Under the pieces are notes generated by a model that made no database searches, was not told where the DNA came from, and saw nothing but the letters and a program-made list of their open reading frames with translations. This document shows positions 8,789 through 17,717 of a DNA stretch of 64,000 bases, in pieces. The stretch's first letter is position 1. Every line of letters begins with the position of its first letter. This stretch comes from Veillonella absiana (GTDB lineage Bacteria; Bacillota; Negativicutes; Veillonellales; Veillonellaceae), in assembly GCF_032970905.1 (NCBI RefSeq), contig NZ_JAWJZA010000012.1. One strand, written 5' to 3'. The translations under genes were made by a program, and so were the position numbers.

Positions 8789-9966
8789 GTGGATGAAGGT
8801 GCTGTGGGCATCATCATTGTCAAGGATATGAGCCGACTCGGAAGAGATTATCTAAAGGTCGGTTACTATACCGAGATGGTGTTCCCGGAATCGGATATCC
8901 GCTTTATTGCCATCAATAACGGGGTCGACAGTGACAGTCAGCAGGACAGCGATTTTACGCCATTCCTCAATATCATCAATGAATGGTATGCCAAGGACAC
9001 GAGCAAGAAAATTCGTGCGGTGTTCAAGGCAAAGGGACAGGCTGGCAAGCCGCTCTGCACCAATACACCCTACGGATACAAGAAAGACCCTGAGGACAAG
9101 AACCACTGGATTGTAGACGAAGATGCTGCTGTGGTGGTAAAGGAAATCTTCCACCTGTGTATTTCCGGCTACGGCCCGACACAGATTGCCAAGGAACTCA
9201 AAAAGCGCAAGGTACTGACCCCTGTGGATTATGCAAAAAGCAACGGCAGAAATGCTCCTGCTGTCAAACAGACGGATGACCTTTACAAATGGACAACTAT
9301 TGTGCCGATTGTGGCAGCAAGATGTACCAAGTCCGTGCAAGGGGCTGGGAACATGAGAAAGAGCATCTGGTCTGCTCTACCTACCGTAAGCGTGGTAAGA
9401 GCAACTGTACTTCCCACCAGATTCGCAATGTGGTCATAGAACAGCTTCTCTTGGATGACCTGCGCAGAGTGACCGCTTATGCCAGAGAACATGAAGCCAA
9501 GTTCATTCAGCTTGTGACCAACACATCGGAAAAGGCACTGAACCGAGAACTCCGCAGCAGTTAGAAGGAATACGAACAAGCGAAAGCCCGCATTACCGCC
9601 CTTGATAAAATTATCCAACGGCTTTACGAGGACAACGTGGTCGGCAAAATCAGCGATGAGCGTTTTGCCAAGATGTCCGCTACCTATGAGGCAGAGCAGA
9701 AAGCCTTGGAAAGCCGGATTGCTGAACTGGATGAGTTCATTACCACAGCAAAAGAAAAATCCCTCAATGCCGAATACTTCCTGCAACTGGTACAGAAGTA
9801 CACGGACATCAAGGAATTGGATGCCGAAATCATTCGGAAGTTTGTGGAAAAGATCATCGTGTTCAAGGCAGAAAAAGTTGATGGTCATAGAGTGCAGCGA
9901 ATTCAAATCATTTACAACTGCATCGGAGCAGTAGAAATTCCGAGCAAGCATGAAAAAACGGCATAG
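8789..9966 (+). pseudogene. Decayed large serine recombinase (TnpX/resolvase type)
   Basis: The reading begins inside a resolvase domain (IIIVKDMSRLGRDYLKVGYY, AINNGVDS) and lacks the catalytic serine end. The recombinase domain follows (TNTPYGYKKDPEDKNHW to KQTDDLYKW). Near 9287 the frame shifts and about 100 expected residues are missing; it resumes in another frame with the zinc ribbon YCADCGSKMYQV. A TAG at 9562-9564 interrupts it, and the coiled-coil end (about 9565-9966) follows in frame. With at least three lesions it cannot be active. It was probably the integrase of the element that brought the restriction operon. Confidence 0.85.
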
Positions 9967-9994
9967 CCGATACTCACGACTATGCCGAAATTTT
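9959..9994 (+). terminator. Terminator behind the recombinase remnant
   Basis: The stem CGGCATAG/CTATGCCG is followed by AAATTTT. A second small hairpin (AGGGATT/ATCCCT) follows. Confidence 0.6.
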
Positions 9995-10027
9995 CAGGGA
10001 TTATAAATCCCTAAGACGCACCCACAA

Positions 10028-10063
10028 AGGGCGCTATTTTGTGTTTATAGAGGGAGTTTTATA
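10028..10063 (+). repeat. Right direct repeat of the restriction island
   Basis: The second copy of the 36-base repeat at 1991-2026, with one mismatch. It lies between the recombinase remnant and the tRNA-Arg terminator. It marks the right end of the roughly 8-kb island. Confidence 0.75.
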
Positions 10064-10078
10064 ATATGATGTCAAAAA

Positions 10079-10106
10079 TAAAAAACCGCACTATTAGTGC
10101 GGTTTA
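10079..10106 (-). terminator. Terminator of tRNA-Arg
   Basis: Read on the minus strand, the stem AACCGCAC/GTGCGGTT is followed by six T, directly after the tRNA-Arg gene. Confidence 0.75.
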
Positions 10107-10108
10107 AG

Positions 10109-10185
10109 TGGTGACCCAGAAGGGATTCGAACCCCTGGCCTTTTGATTCGTAGTCAAACGCTCTATCCAGCTGAGCTACTGAGTC
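10109..10185 (-). tRNA. tRNA-Arg (ACG)
   Basis: A full cloverleaf on the minus strand with acceptor GACTCAG/CTGGGTC, a D-loop with AGCTGGATAG, anticodon ACG in TTGACTACGAATCAA, T-arm GGGGTTCGAATCCC and an encoded CCA end. The ACG anticodon reads CGN codons after conversion to inosine. Confidence 0.97.
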
Positions 10186-10276
10186 ATGTACTTGGTACTT
10201 GATTATATTAACATATTGCGCTTTACAATGCAAGTACTTTTTCAAATATTTCTTTACAAATATTTGTCATAGAATA

Positions 10277-10299
10277 AGCGACCAATAAATGGTCGCTTT
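10277..10299 (-). terminator. Hairpin behind tRNA-Trp
   Basis: The perfect stem AAGCGACCA/TGGTCGCTT lies between tRNA-Trp and tRNA-Arg. The T-run is weak, so it may be a processing or attenuating hairpin. Confidence 0.55.
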
Positions 10300-10305
10300 C
10301 TATAA

Positions 10306-10381
10306 TGGCAGGGGCAGTAGGACTTGAACCCACAACCGACGGTTTTGGAGACCGTAACTCTACCAATTGAGCTATACCCCT
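10306..10381 (-). tRNA. tRNA-Trp (CCA)
   Basis: Minus-strand cloverleaf with acceptor AGGGGTA/TGCCCCT, anticodon CCA in GGTCTCCAAAACC, T-arm GTGGGTTCAAGTCC and an encoded CCA end. Confidence 0.97.
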
Positions 10382-10542
10382 ATGTACATCAAGTGTGACT
10401 TGATACTAGATAATAATAACAAATAGGGCGGTATCTGTCAATCAGAAATTACAGTTTAATTGTCAACCGATATGAGTTTAATGCATATATACAGTGAATT
10501 TGAATTTGTCTATTCTTATTGTAAAAGTAGAATGAAATTTGT

Positions 10543-10571
10543 TTGACTCCGAACAATCAACATGCTATTAT
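10543..10571 (+). promoter_or_regulatory. Promoter of the cobalamin riboswitch transcript
   Basis: TTGACT and TATTAT are separated by 17 bases, a good sigma-70 match, just upstream of the riboswitch. Confidence 0.65.
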
Positions 10572-10587
10572 AAACACATACAAATAC

Positions 10588-10780
10588 ATATTTGGGAATA
10601 GGTGCAGAAATGCATAACAGAAAAGCTGGTTCAAAGCCAGCACGGTCCCGCCACTGTATGGTCGAGCGAATTTTATTAAGTCACTGGGAAACTGGGAAGG
10701 CAAAAGGAGCGATGACACCGAGTCAGGAGAACTACCTATTCAACATTCACCAGTTGACCTACGAGCGATAGGGAGGAGAA
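10588..10780 (+). ncRNA. Cobalamin (B12) riboswitch, orphan
   Basis: The leader contains the conserved cobalamin aptamer parts in order: GGTGCAGAAATGCATAACAG, the hairpin AGCTGGTTCAAAGCCAGC, CCCGCCACTGTA, CTGGGAAGGC, and the B12 box GAGTCAGGAGAACTACC (10720-10736). It binds adenosyl- or methylcobalamin in this class. A terminator-like hairpin follows at 10787-10826. No B12 transport or synthesis gene follows: only a 33-codon frame at 10801-10902 and more terminators, then minus-strand tRNA. The controlled gene has been lost, or the product is a regulatory RNA. Confidence 0.9.
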
Positions 10781-10786
10781 GATTGA

Positions 10787-10826
10787 TTCTTTTTTCGCGC
10801 ATGGTAAAAAAGAATTTTTTTATTGG
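10787..10826 (+). terminator. Riboswitch expression-platform hairpin
   Basis: ATTCTTTTTT pairs with AAAAAAGAAT and a T7 run follows, directly after the cobalamin aptamer. It fits a ligand-controlled terminator. Confidence 0.6.
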
Positions 10827-10911
10827 CCGAAATAGTTTCAATGGACAAGGTACTGATAAGTGGTTAAACAAGTCTTACAGTAGCAGCCATTCGATGATCT
10901 AAACACTGTAG

Positions 10912-10955
10912 TCATGGTGAATAATACCATTGGTATTACCAACCATGATTTTTTT
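10912..10955 (+). terminator. Intrinsic terminator
   Basis: The stem TCATGG/CCATGA contains the inner palindrome AATACCATTGGTATT and is followed by T7. It would end any transcript that reads past the riboswitch, giving an RNA of about 370 bases. Confidence 0.7.
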
Positions 10956-11013
10956 GTGGTTGTAATATATTTTTGTAGTAAATGTAGGGCATGCATTTAT
11001 TCATCATCATCCT

Positions 11014-11065
11014 AAAAGAGGCTGACACAGGTTTCGAGCATACGAAGTTTGTGTCAGCCTCTTTT
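11014..11065. terminator. Strong hairpin, possible bidirectional terminator
   Basis: The 15-bp perfect stem AAAAGAGGCTGACAC/GTGTCAGCCTCTTTT has an inner TTCG/CGAA stem. A-run and T-run flank it, so it could end transcripts from both sides. Confidence 0.65.
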
Positions 11066-11160
11066 AATTTATTAGTTATACAGAACCATAATATAGATGG
11101 TGGAGGACGATATGAGGGAAAGGATAGTATTAAATTATGGCAGATAATTGTAAAATGGGC

Positions 11161-11187
11161 AAAAAAAATACACCTCTATAGGTGTAA
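11161..11187 (-). terminator. Terminator of tRNA-Leu
   Basis: On the minus strand the stem TACACCT/AGGTGTA is followed by a run of eight T. Confidence 0.7.
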
Positions 11188-11195
11188 TAAAATAG

Positions 11196-11280
11196 TGGTG
11201 CGGGAGAAGGGACTTGAACCCCCACGCCGTAAGGCGCCAGATCCTAAGTCTGGTGCGTCTGCCAATTCCGCCACTCCCGC
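11196..11280 (-). tRNA. tRNA-Leu (TAG)
   Basis: An 85-base class II tRNA with a long variable arm, acceptor GCGGGAG/CTCCCGC, anticodon TAG in AGACTTAGGATCT, T-arm GGGGGTTCAAGTCCC and an encoded CCA end. Confidence 0.97.
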
Positions 11281-11389
11281 ATACCGACTGAAATAATAAT
11301 ATCATACTACGGCTATCAGAGTCAACAGTTTTATCAATTTTATTTCTATAAAATGTTGACTCATTTTTTACAATCTTATATTGGTTGAA

Positions 11390-11428
11390 TATACCCTAGT
11401 AGATACTGTTCTGCTAGGGTATTTATTG
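11390..11428. terminator. Hairpin upstream of the small membrane gene
   Basis: ATACCCTAG pairs with CTAGGGTAT around an 11-base loop, followed by TTATT. It may be an attenuator in the leader of the next small gene. Confidence 0.4.
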
Positions 11429-11448
11429 TAGAAGGTGAGGTTATTCCT

Positions 11449-11616
11449 ATGACATTTGAAAAAATTAGTATCCGTGAAATTTTAGCACTAGTCATGCTAG
11501 GTATCGTGAATATTATGGCCGTGCTCTACGGTTGGTCGGAACTCGCTATGAGCATTAGTTCCGGGCTAGTTGGTTATCTCGGTGGGCGTGATATGCGCCA
11601 TGATCGGAATCAATAA
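11449..11616 (+). CDS. Small membrane protein, unknown function
   Basis: A 55-residue frame starting ATGACATTTGAAAAAATTAG, with AAGGTGAGG 9 bases upstream. It encodes a short polar start (MTFEKISIREI), a hydrophobic stretch of about 30 residues (LALVMLGIVNIMAVLYGW and on to ISSGLVGYLGG) and a charged end (RDMRHDRNQ). One long or two short membrane helices fit. A terminator follows at once, so it is a single-gene unit. I do not recognise a family; a phage-holin-like or small stress protein is possible. Confidence 0.6.
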   Translation: MTFEKISIREILALVMLGIVNIMAVLYGWSELAMSISSGLVGYLGGRDMRHDRNQ

Positions 11617-11633
11617 TTAAATATATTACTTGC

Positions 11634-11672
11634 AATGGTGAAAGCTGTAAATGGGCTTTCACCATTTTTATT
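11634..11672 (+). terminator. Intrinsic terminator
   Basis: The stem AATGGTGAAAG/CTTTCACCATT is followed by TTTATT, directly after the small membrane gene. Confidence 0.8.
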
Positions 11673-11756
11673 ATTTATAGTCTCGTCATATACATATGAT
11701 ATAATAGTACCGTACAGTCAACCGAGGTTGATTGGTAAAGAATATACGAGGTAATT

Positions 11757-14700
11757 ATGCAACAAATAGATACTATGTTATCCCAGAACCCGCCCTTCCA
11801 GGACGGGCTAAACGCGTTTAGCGGCAAGGGAAAAACAGTGATATATGGGCTCAGCAGCTCGCAGAAATCATTTTTGTTCAGTCGGGCCATGGCGGTTCAT
11901 TTTAGTACAACTGACAGCATGGATACAGAAGCTAGTGCTAACAATGAGGTCGGTGCAACTAGTGGCTCTAAACAGGGGAAATCAAATTCTGCCATCAAAA
12001 TCCCACCAACTATTATTATCGTGCACGACAAAGAGCACAAGGAATTATGGGAACGAGATTTGGCATTTTTCTTGCCTAATGTGCCGGTGGTACCATTCCC
12101 CATAACGGATAAAGTGGATTTCACGCCGGTAGCACGTAGCCTAGAAAATCAGGCGAATCAAATGCGAGCGCTCAGTTTATTGGCTTGGAAACAGCCAGTA
12201 GTGGTGCTAGCCAATGCGGAGGAGGTCTCACAATATGTGGTGAGCCCAGAGCGATTGGCGCGCCAAAGTATTCACTTTGAAAACGGTGTGGAATACGAAC
12301 GTGAAAAAGTGCTAGAACAATTAGTAACAATTGGATATGAACGAGTAGACCAGGTGGAACAACGTGGTCATTTTGCCGTGCGTGGCGATATTTTGGACGT
12401 ATTCCCTGTGAACAATGAAGACCCTGTGCGCATTGAGTTTTTTGGTGATGAAATCGATACGATGCGCTATTTCACCATCGATACACAGCGTTCTATTGAA
12501 ACCATTGAAAACTGCACCATTACACCACTTCATTTGGATATTGGTGATGATGCGACGACGTTATTATCCTATGGAAATAACGGTATTACCATTTATGATG
12601 AGCCGGGCCGTATTCAGGAATCGCTCAAGAAATTTTTAAAAGAAGATACTACGCATCGCGCGGATCATTGCGATTGGAATACATTACAACGCAGTGTTAA
12701 TGGATATACACAAATTGCCTTTACCTTTATGCAACAACGATCTATTGGTCTCACTGGATTTAATCCAGTGGGTATTCAAGGCAAGGCGATGACGAGTTTT
12801 GAACGTCAAATTCCATTGTTGACGGATGAAATTAAACAATGGCACCGATTGAATCATCAAGTGGTACTAGTGTTAAATAATCAACAACGGCGCGAAGGCA
12901 TTGAACGAGCTTTCATCGAGGACGGCATTCCCTATGAACAGACGTCGGTACTAGAACATAAACCAGGTACGGTGCAGATTTTACAAGGTTTATTAACGGA
13001 CGGGTTTGAATTGCCACATAGCCATTTCGTGGTCGTTACGGAAGGCAATATTTACGGACAACAAAAGAAAAAGTTGCGCCAAAAGACGCCAAAAGGTCAG
13101 GATATTACGTATTTCACGGACCTCAGTATCGGCGATTATGTCGTACACAGCGTTCATGGTATTGGTAAATATGTAGGCCTCAAGACCATTGAAACGGAAG
13201 GGATTCATAAGGATTATATTGAAATTGCCTATGCAGGAACGGATCGTTTATTCTTACCGGCGGGTAATCTTGATCAATTGCAAAAATATATCGGCAACGA
13301 AGGCGATGCACCGCGCATCCATAAAATGGGTGGTGGCGATTGGCGCAAGGTTAAGGCGAAGGCACAAAAATCCATTGATGATTTGGCCGACAAGTTAGTA
13401 GCCCTCTATGCAGAACGGGAAATTACACCGGGTTTTGCATTTTTACCAGATCAACCATGGCAGCAAGAGTTTGAAGATACATTCCCATACGAGGAAACGC
13501 AGGACCAATTGCAGGCCACGGCAGAAATTAAGGAATCCATGGAACGACCTGCCCCAATGGATCGATTGCTTTGCGGTGACGTAGGCTTTGGTAAAACAGA
13601 GGTGGCCATGCGTGCTATTTTCAAGGCCGTTATGAGTGGTAAACAAGTGGCTGTGCTAGTACCGACAACGGTGTTGGCGCAGCAACATTACCAAACGTTC
13701 TTAAATCGATTTAATAGCTTTGGCGTTAAGGTGGAGGTATTGAATCGTTTCCGTACTACCGCTGAGAAAAAGCAAATTGTAAAGGGGGTAGAAGAAGGTT
13801 CCATAGATGTATTGATTGGCACCCATTCCTTGCTAAACAAGAAAATCAAATTTAAGGATTTAGGCATGCTTGTCGTCGATGAAGAACAACGATTTGGGGT
13901 GGCTCAAAAGGAAAAATGGAAGAGCTGGGCCTCCAACATCGATGTACTCACATTGAGTGCTACGCCAATTCCGCGGACTTTGCACATGTCCCTGGTAGGC
14001 GTGCGTGAAATGTCTGTTATCAACACCCCACCAGAGGACCGTTTGCCAGTCCAAACCTATGTGGTGGAATACGATATGAATCTCATCGCTGATGCGGTGC
14101 GTCGTGAAATTCAACGAGGAGGCCAAGTTTACTTCGTATATAATCGAGTAGCATCCATTGAACATATGGGGGAACTCCTTGAGGCGGCGATGCCGGAACT
14201 TCGCTATGCTATTGCGCATGGTCAAATGACGGGGCGCCAAACTGAGGAAATCATGGCCGATTTCTACGAAGGTCAATATGATTTGTTATTATGTACGAGC
14301 ATCATTGAAACAGGCCTCGACATTCCAAATGCAAATACCATCATCATTTATGATGCGGACCATTTGGGGCTTTCACAGTTGTACCAAATGCGTGGACGTG
14401 TAGGTCGTTCCAGACGCCGTGCGTACGCGTATTTCATGTATCGTCCTGATAAAATTTTGAGTGAGGCCGCTGAAAAACGGTTGAAAGCCATCGAAGAATT
14501 CACTGAATTAGGGGCTGGGTTTAAACTCGCTATGCGTGACCTTGAAATTCGTGGGGCCGGGAATCTGTTGGGTTCCCAGCAACATGGCAATATCGCCTCC
14601 GTCGGTTTTGGCATGTATTGTACGATGCTCGAAGAGGCTATTGCAAAGGCCCAAAACAAGGAAATTCACGTGGATATTACGCCAGATCCAGCTATTGATT

Positions 14701-15221
14701 TGGGAGTGGATGCGTTTATCGATGACCCGTACATCAAGGATAGCGCGCGTAAAATTTCTGTATACCAACGTCTATTGCATGTCAAATCCAAGGAACAATT
14801 GGATGATTTGACGGACGAATTAATCGACCGTTTTGGTACGCCGACTGACCCTGTGGACCGTTTGTTGCGCTTGGCACAACTCAAGGAACAGGCCCGTCTC
14901 ATCGGGATCAAGAGCCTTGTGCTTCGGGAGCAACAAATTATCATCCATTGGCATGATGACAGCAAAATGGCCGATTGGGATATGGGTGCCGTTACTGAAA
15001 GTATTTGGAAAAAAATTAAATTAGCTGATACAAAACCAGCGACCTTGTACATGTCTCTGAATGGCGTGAAAGGCAATATTTTGACCATTACCGAAACCTT
15101 GCTCAAGGAATTGAGCCGTAAGGTGCCAGGCTCAACTAGCGCTGTGGCCGCTACTACGACAGCTAATGAAGCAAGTGGCGCCAACAAGGCATCTATGGTA
15201 CATACGAAGGAGGGCCTATGA
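11757..15221 (+). CDS. mfd: Transcription-repair coupling factor Mfd
   Basis: Mfd removes RNA polymerase stalled at DNA damage and recruits UvrA. The protein has 1154 residues. The UvrB-like N-terminal part spans about 1-330. The RNA polymerase-interaction domain is near 445-520 (SIGDYVVHSVHGIGKYVGL). A RecG-like translocase follows, with Walker A GDVGFGKT near 606 and DEEQRFG near 708, and the TRCF C-terminal domain lies near 990-1090. GAGG lies 5 bases before the ATG. Two low-complexity stretches are unusual: about residues 58-80 (TEASANNEVGATSGSKQGKS) and the Ser/Thr/Ala-rich tail. Its stop overlaps the next gene by 4 bases. The order mfd-spoVB-mazG matches Bacillus, without spoVT. Confidence 0.96.
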   Translation: MQQIDTMLSQNPPFQDGLNAFSGKGKTVIYGLSSSQKSFLFSRAMAVHFSTTDSMDTEASANNEVGATSGSKQGKSNSAIKIPPTIIIVHDKEHKELWERDLAFFLPNVPVVPFPITDKVDFTPVARSLENQANQMRALSLLAWKQPVVVLANAEEVSQYVVSPERLARQSIHFENGVEYEREKVLEQLVTIGYERVDQVEQRGHFAVRGDILDVFPVNNEDPVRIEFFGDEIDTMRYFTIDTQRSIETIENCTITPLHLDIGDDATTLLSYGNNGITIYDEPGRIQESLKKFLKEDTTHRADHCDWNTLQRSVNGYTQIAFTFMQQRSIGLTGFNPVGIQGKAMTSFERQIPLLTDEIKQWHRLNHQVVLVLNNQQRREGIERAFIEDGIPYEQTSVLEHKPGTVQILQGLLTDGFELPHSHFVVVTEGNIYGQQKKKLRQKTPKGQDITYFTDLSIGDYVVHSVHGIGKYVGLKTIETEGIHKDYIEIAYAGTDRLFLPAGNLDQLQKYIGNEGDAPRIHKMGGGDWRKVKAKAQKSIDDLADKLVALYAEREITPGFAFLPDQPWQQEFEDTFPYEETQDQLQATAEIKESMERPAPMDRLLCGDVGFGKTEVAMRAIFKAVMSGKQVAVLVPTTVLAQQHYQTFLNRFNSFGVKVEVLNRFRTTAEKKQIVKGVEEGSIDVLIGTHSLLNKKIKFKDLGMLVVDEEQRFGVAQKEKWKSWASNIDVLTLSATPIPRTLHMSLVGVREMSVINTPPEDRLPVQTYVVEYDMNLIADAVRREIQRGGQVYFVYNRVASIEHMGELLEAAMPELRYAIAHGQMTGRQTEEIMADFYEGQYDLLLCTSIIETGLDIPNANTIIIYDADHLGLSQLYQMRGRVGRSRRRAYAYFMYRPDKILSEAAEKRLKAIEEFTELGAGFKLAMRDLEIRGAGNLLGSQQHGNIASVGFGMYCTMLEEAIAKAQNKEIHVDITPDPAIDLGVDAFIDDPYIKDSARKISVYQRLLHVKSKEQLDDLTDELIDRFGTPTDPVDRLLRLAQLKEQARLIGIKSLVLREQQIIIHWHDDSKMADWDMGAVTESIWKKIKLADTKPATLYMSLNGVKGNILTITETLLKELSRKVPGSTSAVAATTTANEASGANKASMVHTKEGL

Positions 15222-16825
15222 ATCGATTCTTAAAAGGTGCTATGATTTTGACCATCGCTGGCATTATCGTAAAGGTCATCGGTGCATTCAGTAAGGTTTT
15301 CATTGCTCGTATTTTAGGCGGTGAGGGCATCGGTCTCTATCAGATGGCTTATCCCATTTATCAAATGATTGTAAGTATTGCTGTGTCCGGAATACCGGTG
15401 GCTATCTCCATTATGATTGCGGAAAAACTGGCCAATGAGGATATGCGGGGCATTGATAAGACCTTTAAGGTGTCGTTGATGCTACTTACGACAGTAGGTG
15501 CTATTTTCGGCATCGGTATGTTTGTACTGGCTGATTACCTTGTGGAATGGGGGATTATTACAGACCCGAGGGCACTCTTAGGTATCAAGGCATTGGCGCC
15601 AGCTATTTTTGTGGTGACCTTATTGAGCTGTTTCAGAGGCTATTTCCAAGGTTTCCAATACATGGTACCAACAGGGACTAGCCAGGTCTTTGAGCAAACA
15701 TTCCGGGTCGTAACGATGGTAGGGCTGGCCTACCTACTCATTGATCGAGGTCTACATTGGGCTGCTGCGGGGGCTACCTTTGCTACCTTTCCTGGCGTAC
15801 TAGCTGGGGTGGTTGTACTCGGCTATTTCTATTATCGGCAGAGGCATGTACGTCATGAGTTGCGAGCTACACAGAATTCTGAATCCATAGAGGAATCAAC
15901 TTCTACTGTGGTAAAGCGCCTTATTGCATTAGCTATACCGGTATCCATGGCTAATATTGTTATGCCTATTGTAATGCTCATCGACATGGCCATCGTGCCA
16001 CGTCGCCTGATGGATATTGGCTATTATATGAATGAGGCGACCACACAATTTGGTTATCTCACAGGTATGGCAACGTCTCTTGTGGGGTTACCTATCATTT
16101 TGACCACATCTCTTGCAGCTAGTTTGGTACCAGCTGTATCTGAATCAGCAGCACTTCATAAATTAGACGATATTAATCATCGGTCGAAAATGGCTATGAA
16201 AATCGCTAATTTATTTACTATCCCTGCTTGTGTAGGGCTATCTGTTTTGGCTACACCCGTATCTCAGATGATTTATAATACACCTCATGCTGGGCCTGCT
16301 ATTGCTGTCATGAGTCTTAGTATTGTCCTTTTAGGGGCACAACAAATTACAGCGGCTATTTTACAAGGCTTAGGTCGCACGGTGATTCCCATGGTGACAA
16401 TCTTTATTGGTCTCTTGGTGAAAGTATTCCTAGACTATGAATTAACAGCTATCCCAGAACTTGGTATCAATGGTGCCGCATGGGCGACGAATATATTCTT
16501 CGGTCTTGCCGCCATACTTAACTTTATATTTGTTAAACGCTATATTGGTTCCATCGTACCAAAGGTAGAGTTGATTAAAATCATCCTATCAGCTATGGCG
16601 ATGGGCGGTATGGCTAGCGTGATGTATAGTTTTCTTTTGACCCTTGTTGGTAATGCTTTAGCAGTAGGATTTACTATAGTGGGAGCCATCGTGACCTATG
16701 GTGCTACCTTGTGGCTCACACGGGCGATAACTCGTGGTGATCTATATAATATGCCAATCATAGGAAAACGATTATTGGCGAAGAAAAAACAAGAGGAGGT
16801 TGAACTATATGACGAAGAATATTAA
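15218..16825 (+). CDS. SpoVB/MurJ-type polysaccharide flippase
   Basis: A 535-residue integral membrane protein of the MOP (MATE/MviN) superfamily with about 14 membrane helices. The start MNRFLKGAMILTIAGIIVK and the ARILGGEGIGLYQMAYPIYQ block are typical of the SpoVB/YabM branch, which flips lipid-linked cell-wall or polysaccharide precursors. It overlaps mfd by ATGA, so translation is coupled. In Bacillus the equivalent genes (spoVB, yabM) have sporulation or envelope roles. Here the function is probably in envelope assembly. The exact substrate is not visible. Confidence 0.88.
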   Translation: MNRFLKGAMILTIAGIIVKVIGAFSKVFIARILGGEGIGLYQMAYPIYQMIVSIAVSGIPVAISIMIAEKLANEDMRGIDKTFKVSLMLLTTVGAIFGIGMFVLADYLVEWGIITDPRALLGIKALAPAIFVVTLLSCFRGYFQGFQYMVPTGTSQVFEQTFRVVTMVGLAYLLIDRGLHWAAAGATFATFPGVLAGVVVLGYFYYRQRHVRHELRATQNSESIEESTSTVVKRLIALAIPVSMANIVMPIVMLIDMAIVPRRLMDIGYYMNEATTQFGYLTGMATSLVGLPIILTTSLAASLVPAVSESAALHKLDDINHRSKMAMKIANLFTIPACVGLSVLATPVSQMIYNTPHAGPAIAVMSLSIVLLGAQQITAAILQGLGRTVIPMVTIFIGLLVKVFLDYELTAIPELGINGAAWATNIFFGLAAILNFIFVKRYIGSIVPKVELIKIILSAMAMGGMASVMYSFLLTLVGNALAVGFTIVGAIVTYGATLWLTRAITRGDLYNMPIIGKRLLAKKKQEEVELYDEEY

Positions 16826-17660
16826 CATCCAACCTTTAGTTGATGTGGTGTCAGAGCTCCGTGCTCCCAATGGTTGCCCTTGGGATCGAAAACAGACACA
16901 TGAATCACTTAGACGATACTTTATTGAAGAGGTCTATGAAGTAATGGAAGCCATCGATAATAAAGATGTCGCTAATCTTCGTGAAGAATTAGGTGACGTA
17001 TTGTTACAAATTGTATTCCATGCACAATTAGCAACAGAGCGTGGGGCTTTTACCATGCAAGATGTTATTGATGATGTGACTAATAAGATGATTAGACGGC
17101 ATCCTCATGTATTCCCTGTCCGCGGAGGAGAGACAGACTCGCTAAGTGAGAGCGGAAATCAAAAGTTGGACTCGAGTGCTTCGGAGGCGGGGGATACCAG
17201 TAAAAGTGTACAAATGGCTCTAACATGGGACGAATTAAAGGCCCAAGAACATGGGGAAGAGCGGAAAAATATTTTAGATGGCATAAGTGTGGGATTGCCA
17301 GCACTATTACGAGCTCAAAAGTTGCAAGAAAAGGCCGCAAAGGTAGGTTTTGACTGGACTGAAGAAGATCCGGTGTGGGCGAAAGTCGATGAGGAAATGG
17401 CCGAATTTAAAGAGGCTATTCAAGAAAATAATCAAGAAAACATGGAAAATGAGGCGGGTGACGTACTTTTTTCCTTGATTAATCTGTTTAGATGGTATAA
17501 AATAAGCGGTGAAAATGCACTGATTCGCACAAACACTAAGTTCCATCGGCGTTTTGCTCATGTGGAGAGACGTGTGAACCAAAGTGGTCGTGCCTGGGGA
17601 ACTTTTAGTTTGTCTGAGCTGGACGCTTTTTGGGATGAGGCTAAGGTGCAAGAAAAATAA
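16809..17660 (+). CDS. mazG: Nucleoside triphosphate pyrophosphohydrolase MazG
   Basis: MazG hydrolyses (d)NTPs to NMP and pyrophosphate and cleans damaged nucleotides. AGGAGG lies 10 bases before the ATG at 16809, so the upstream TTG is not used. The 283 residues hold two MazG domains. The first has RAPNGCPWDRKQTHESLR, then FIEEVYEVMEAID and EELGDVLLQIVFHAQ with its metal-binding acids. The second has EEMAEFKEAIQ and NEAGDVLFSLINLFRWY. A Ser/Gly-rich insertion (about residues 102-132) separates them and is longer than usual. The gene overlaps the flippase by 17 bases. Confidence 0.93.
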   Translation: MTKNINIQPLVDVVSELRAPNGCPWDRKQTHESLRRYFIEEVYEVMEAIDNKDVANLREELGDVLLQIVFHAQLATERGAFTMQDVIDDVTNKMIRRHPHVFPVRGGETDSLSESGNQKLDSSASEAGDTSKSVQMALTWDELKAQEHGEERKNILDGISVGLPALLRAQKLQEKAAKVGFDWTEEDPVWAKVDEEMAEFKEAIQENNQENMENEAGDVLFSLINLFRWYKISGENALIRTNTKFHRRFAHVERRVNQSGRAWGTFSLSELDAFWDEAKVQEK

Positions 17661-17717
17661 CATTCGTCGTGGCGTTTGAGAACACGGGAATAGTTTGTAT
17701 TTTAAGGAGGTTCTGTC

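Noticed and set aside
10991..11296. 101-codon plus-strand frame
   Set aside because: It runs through a terminator hairpin and the antisense strand of tRNA-Leu, so it is not a gene.
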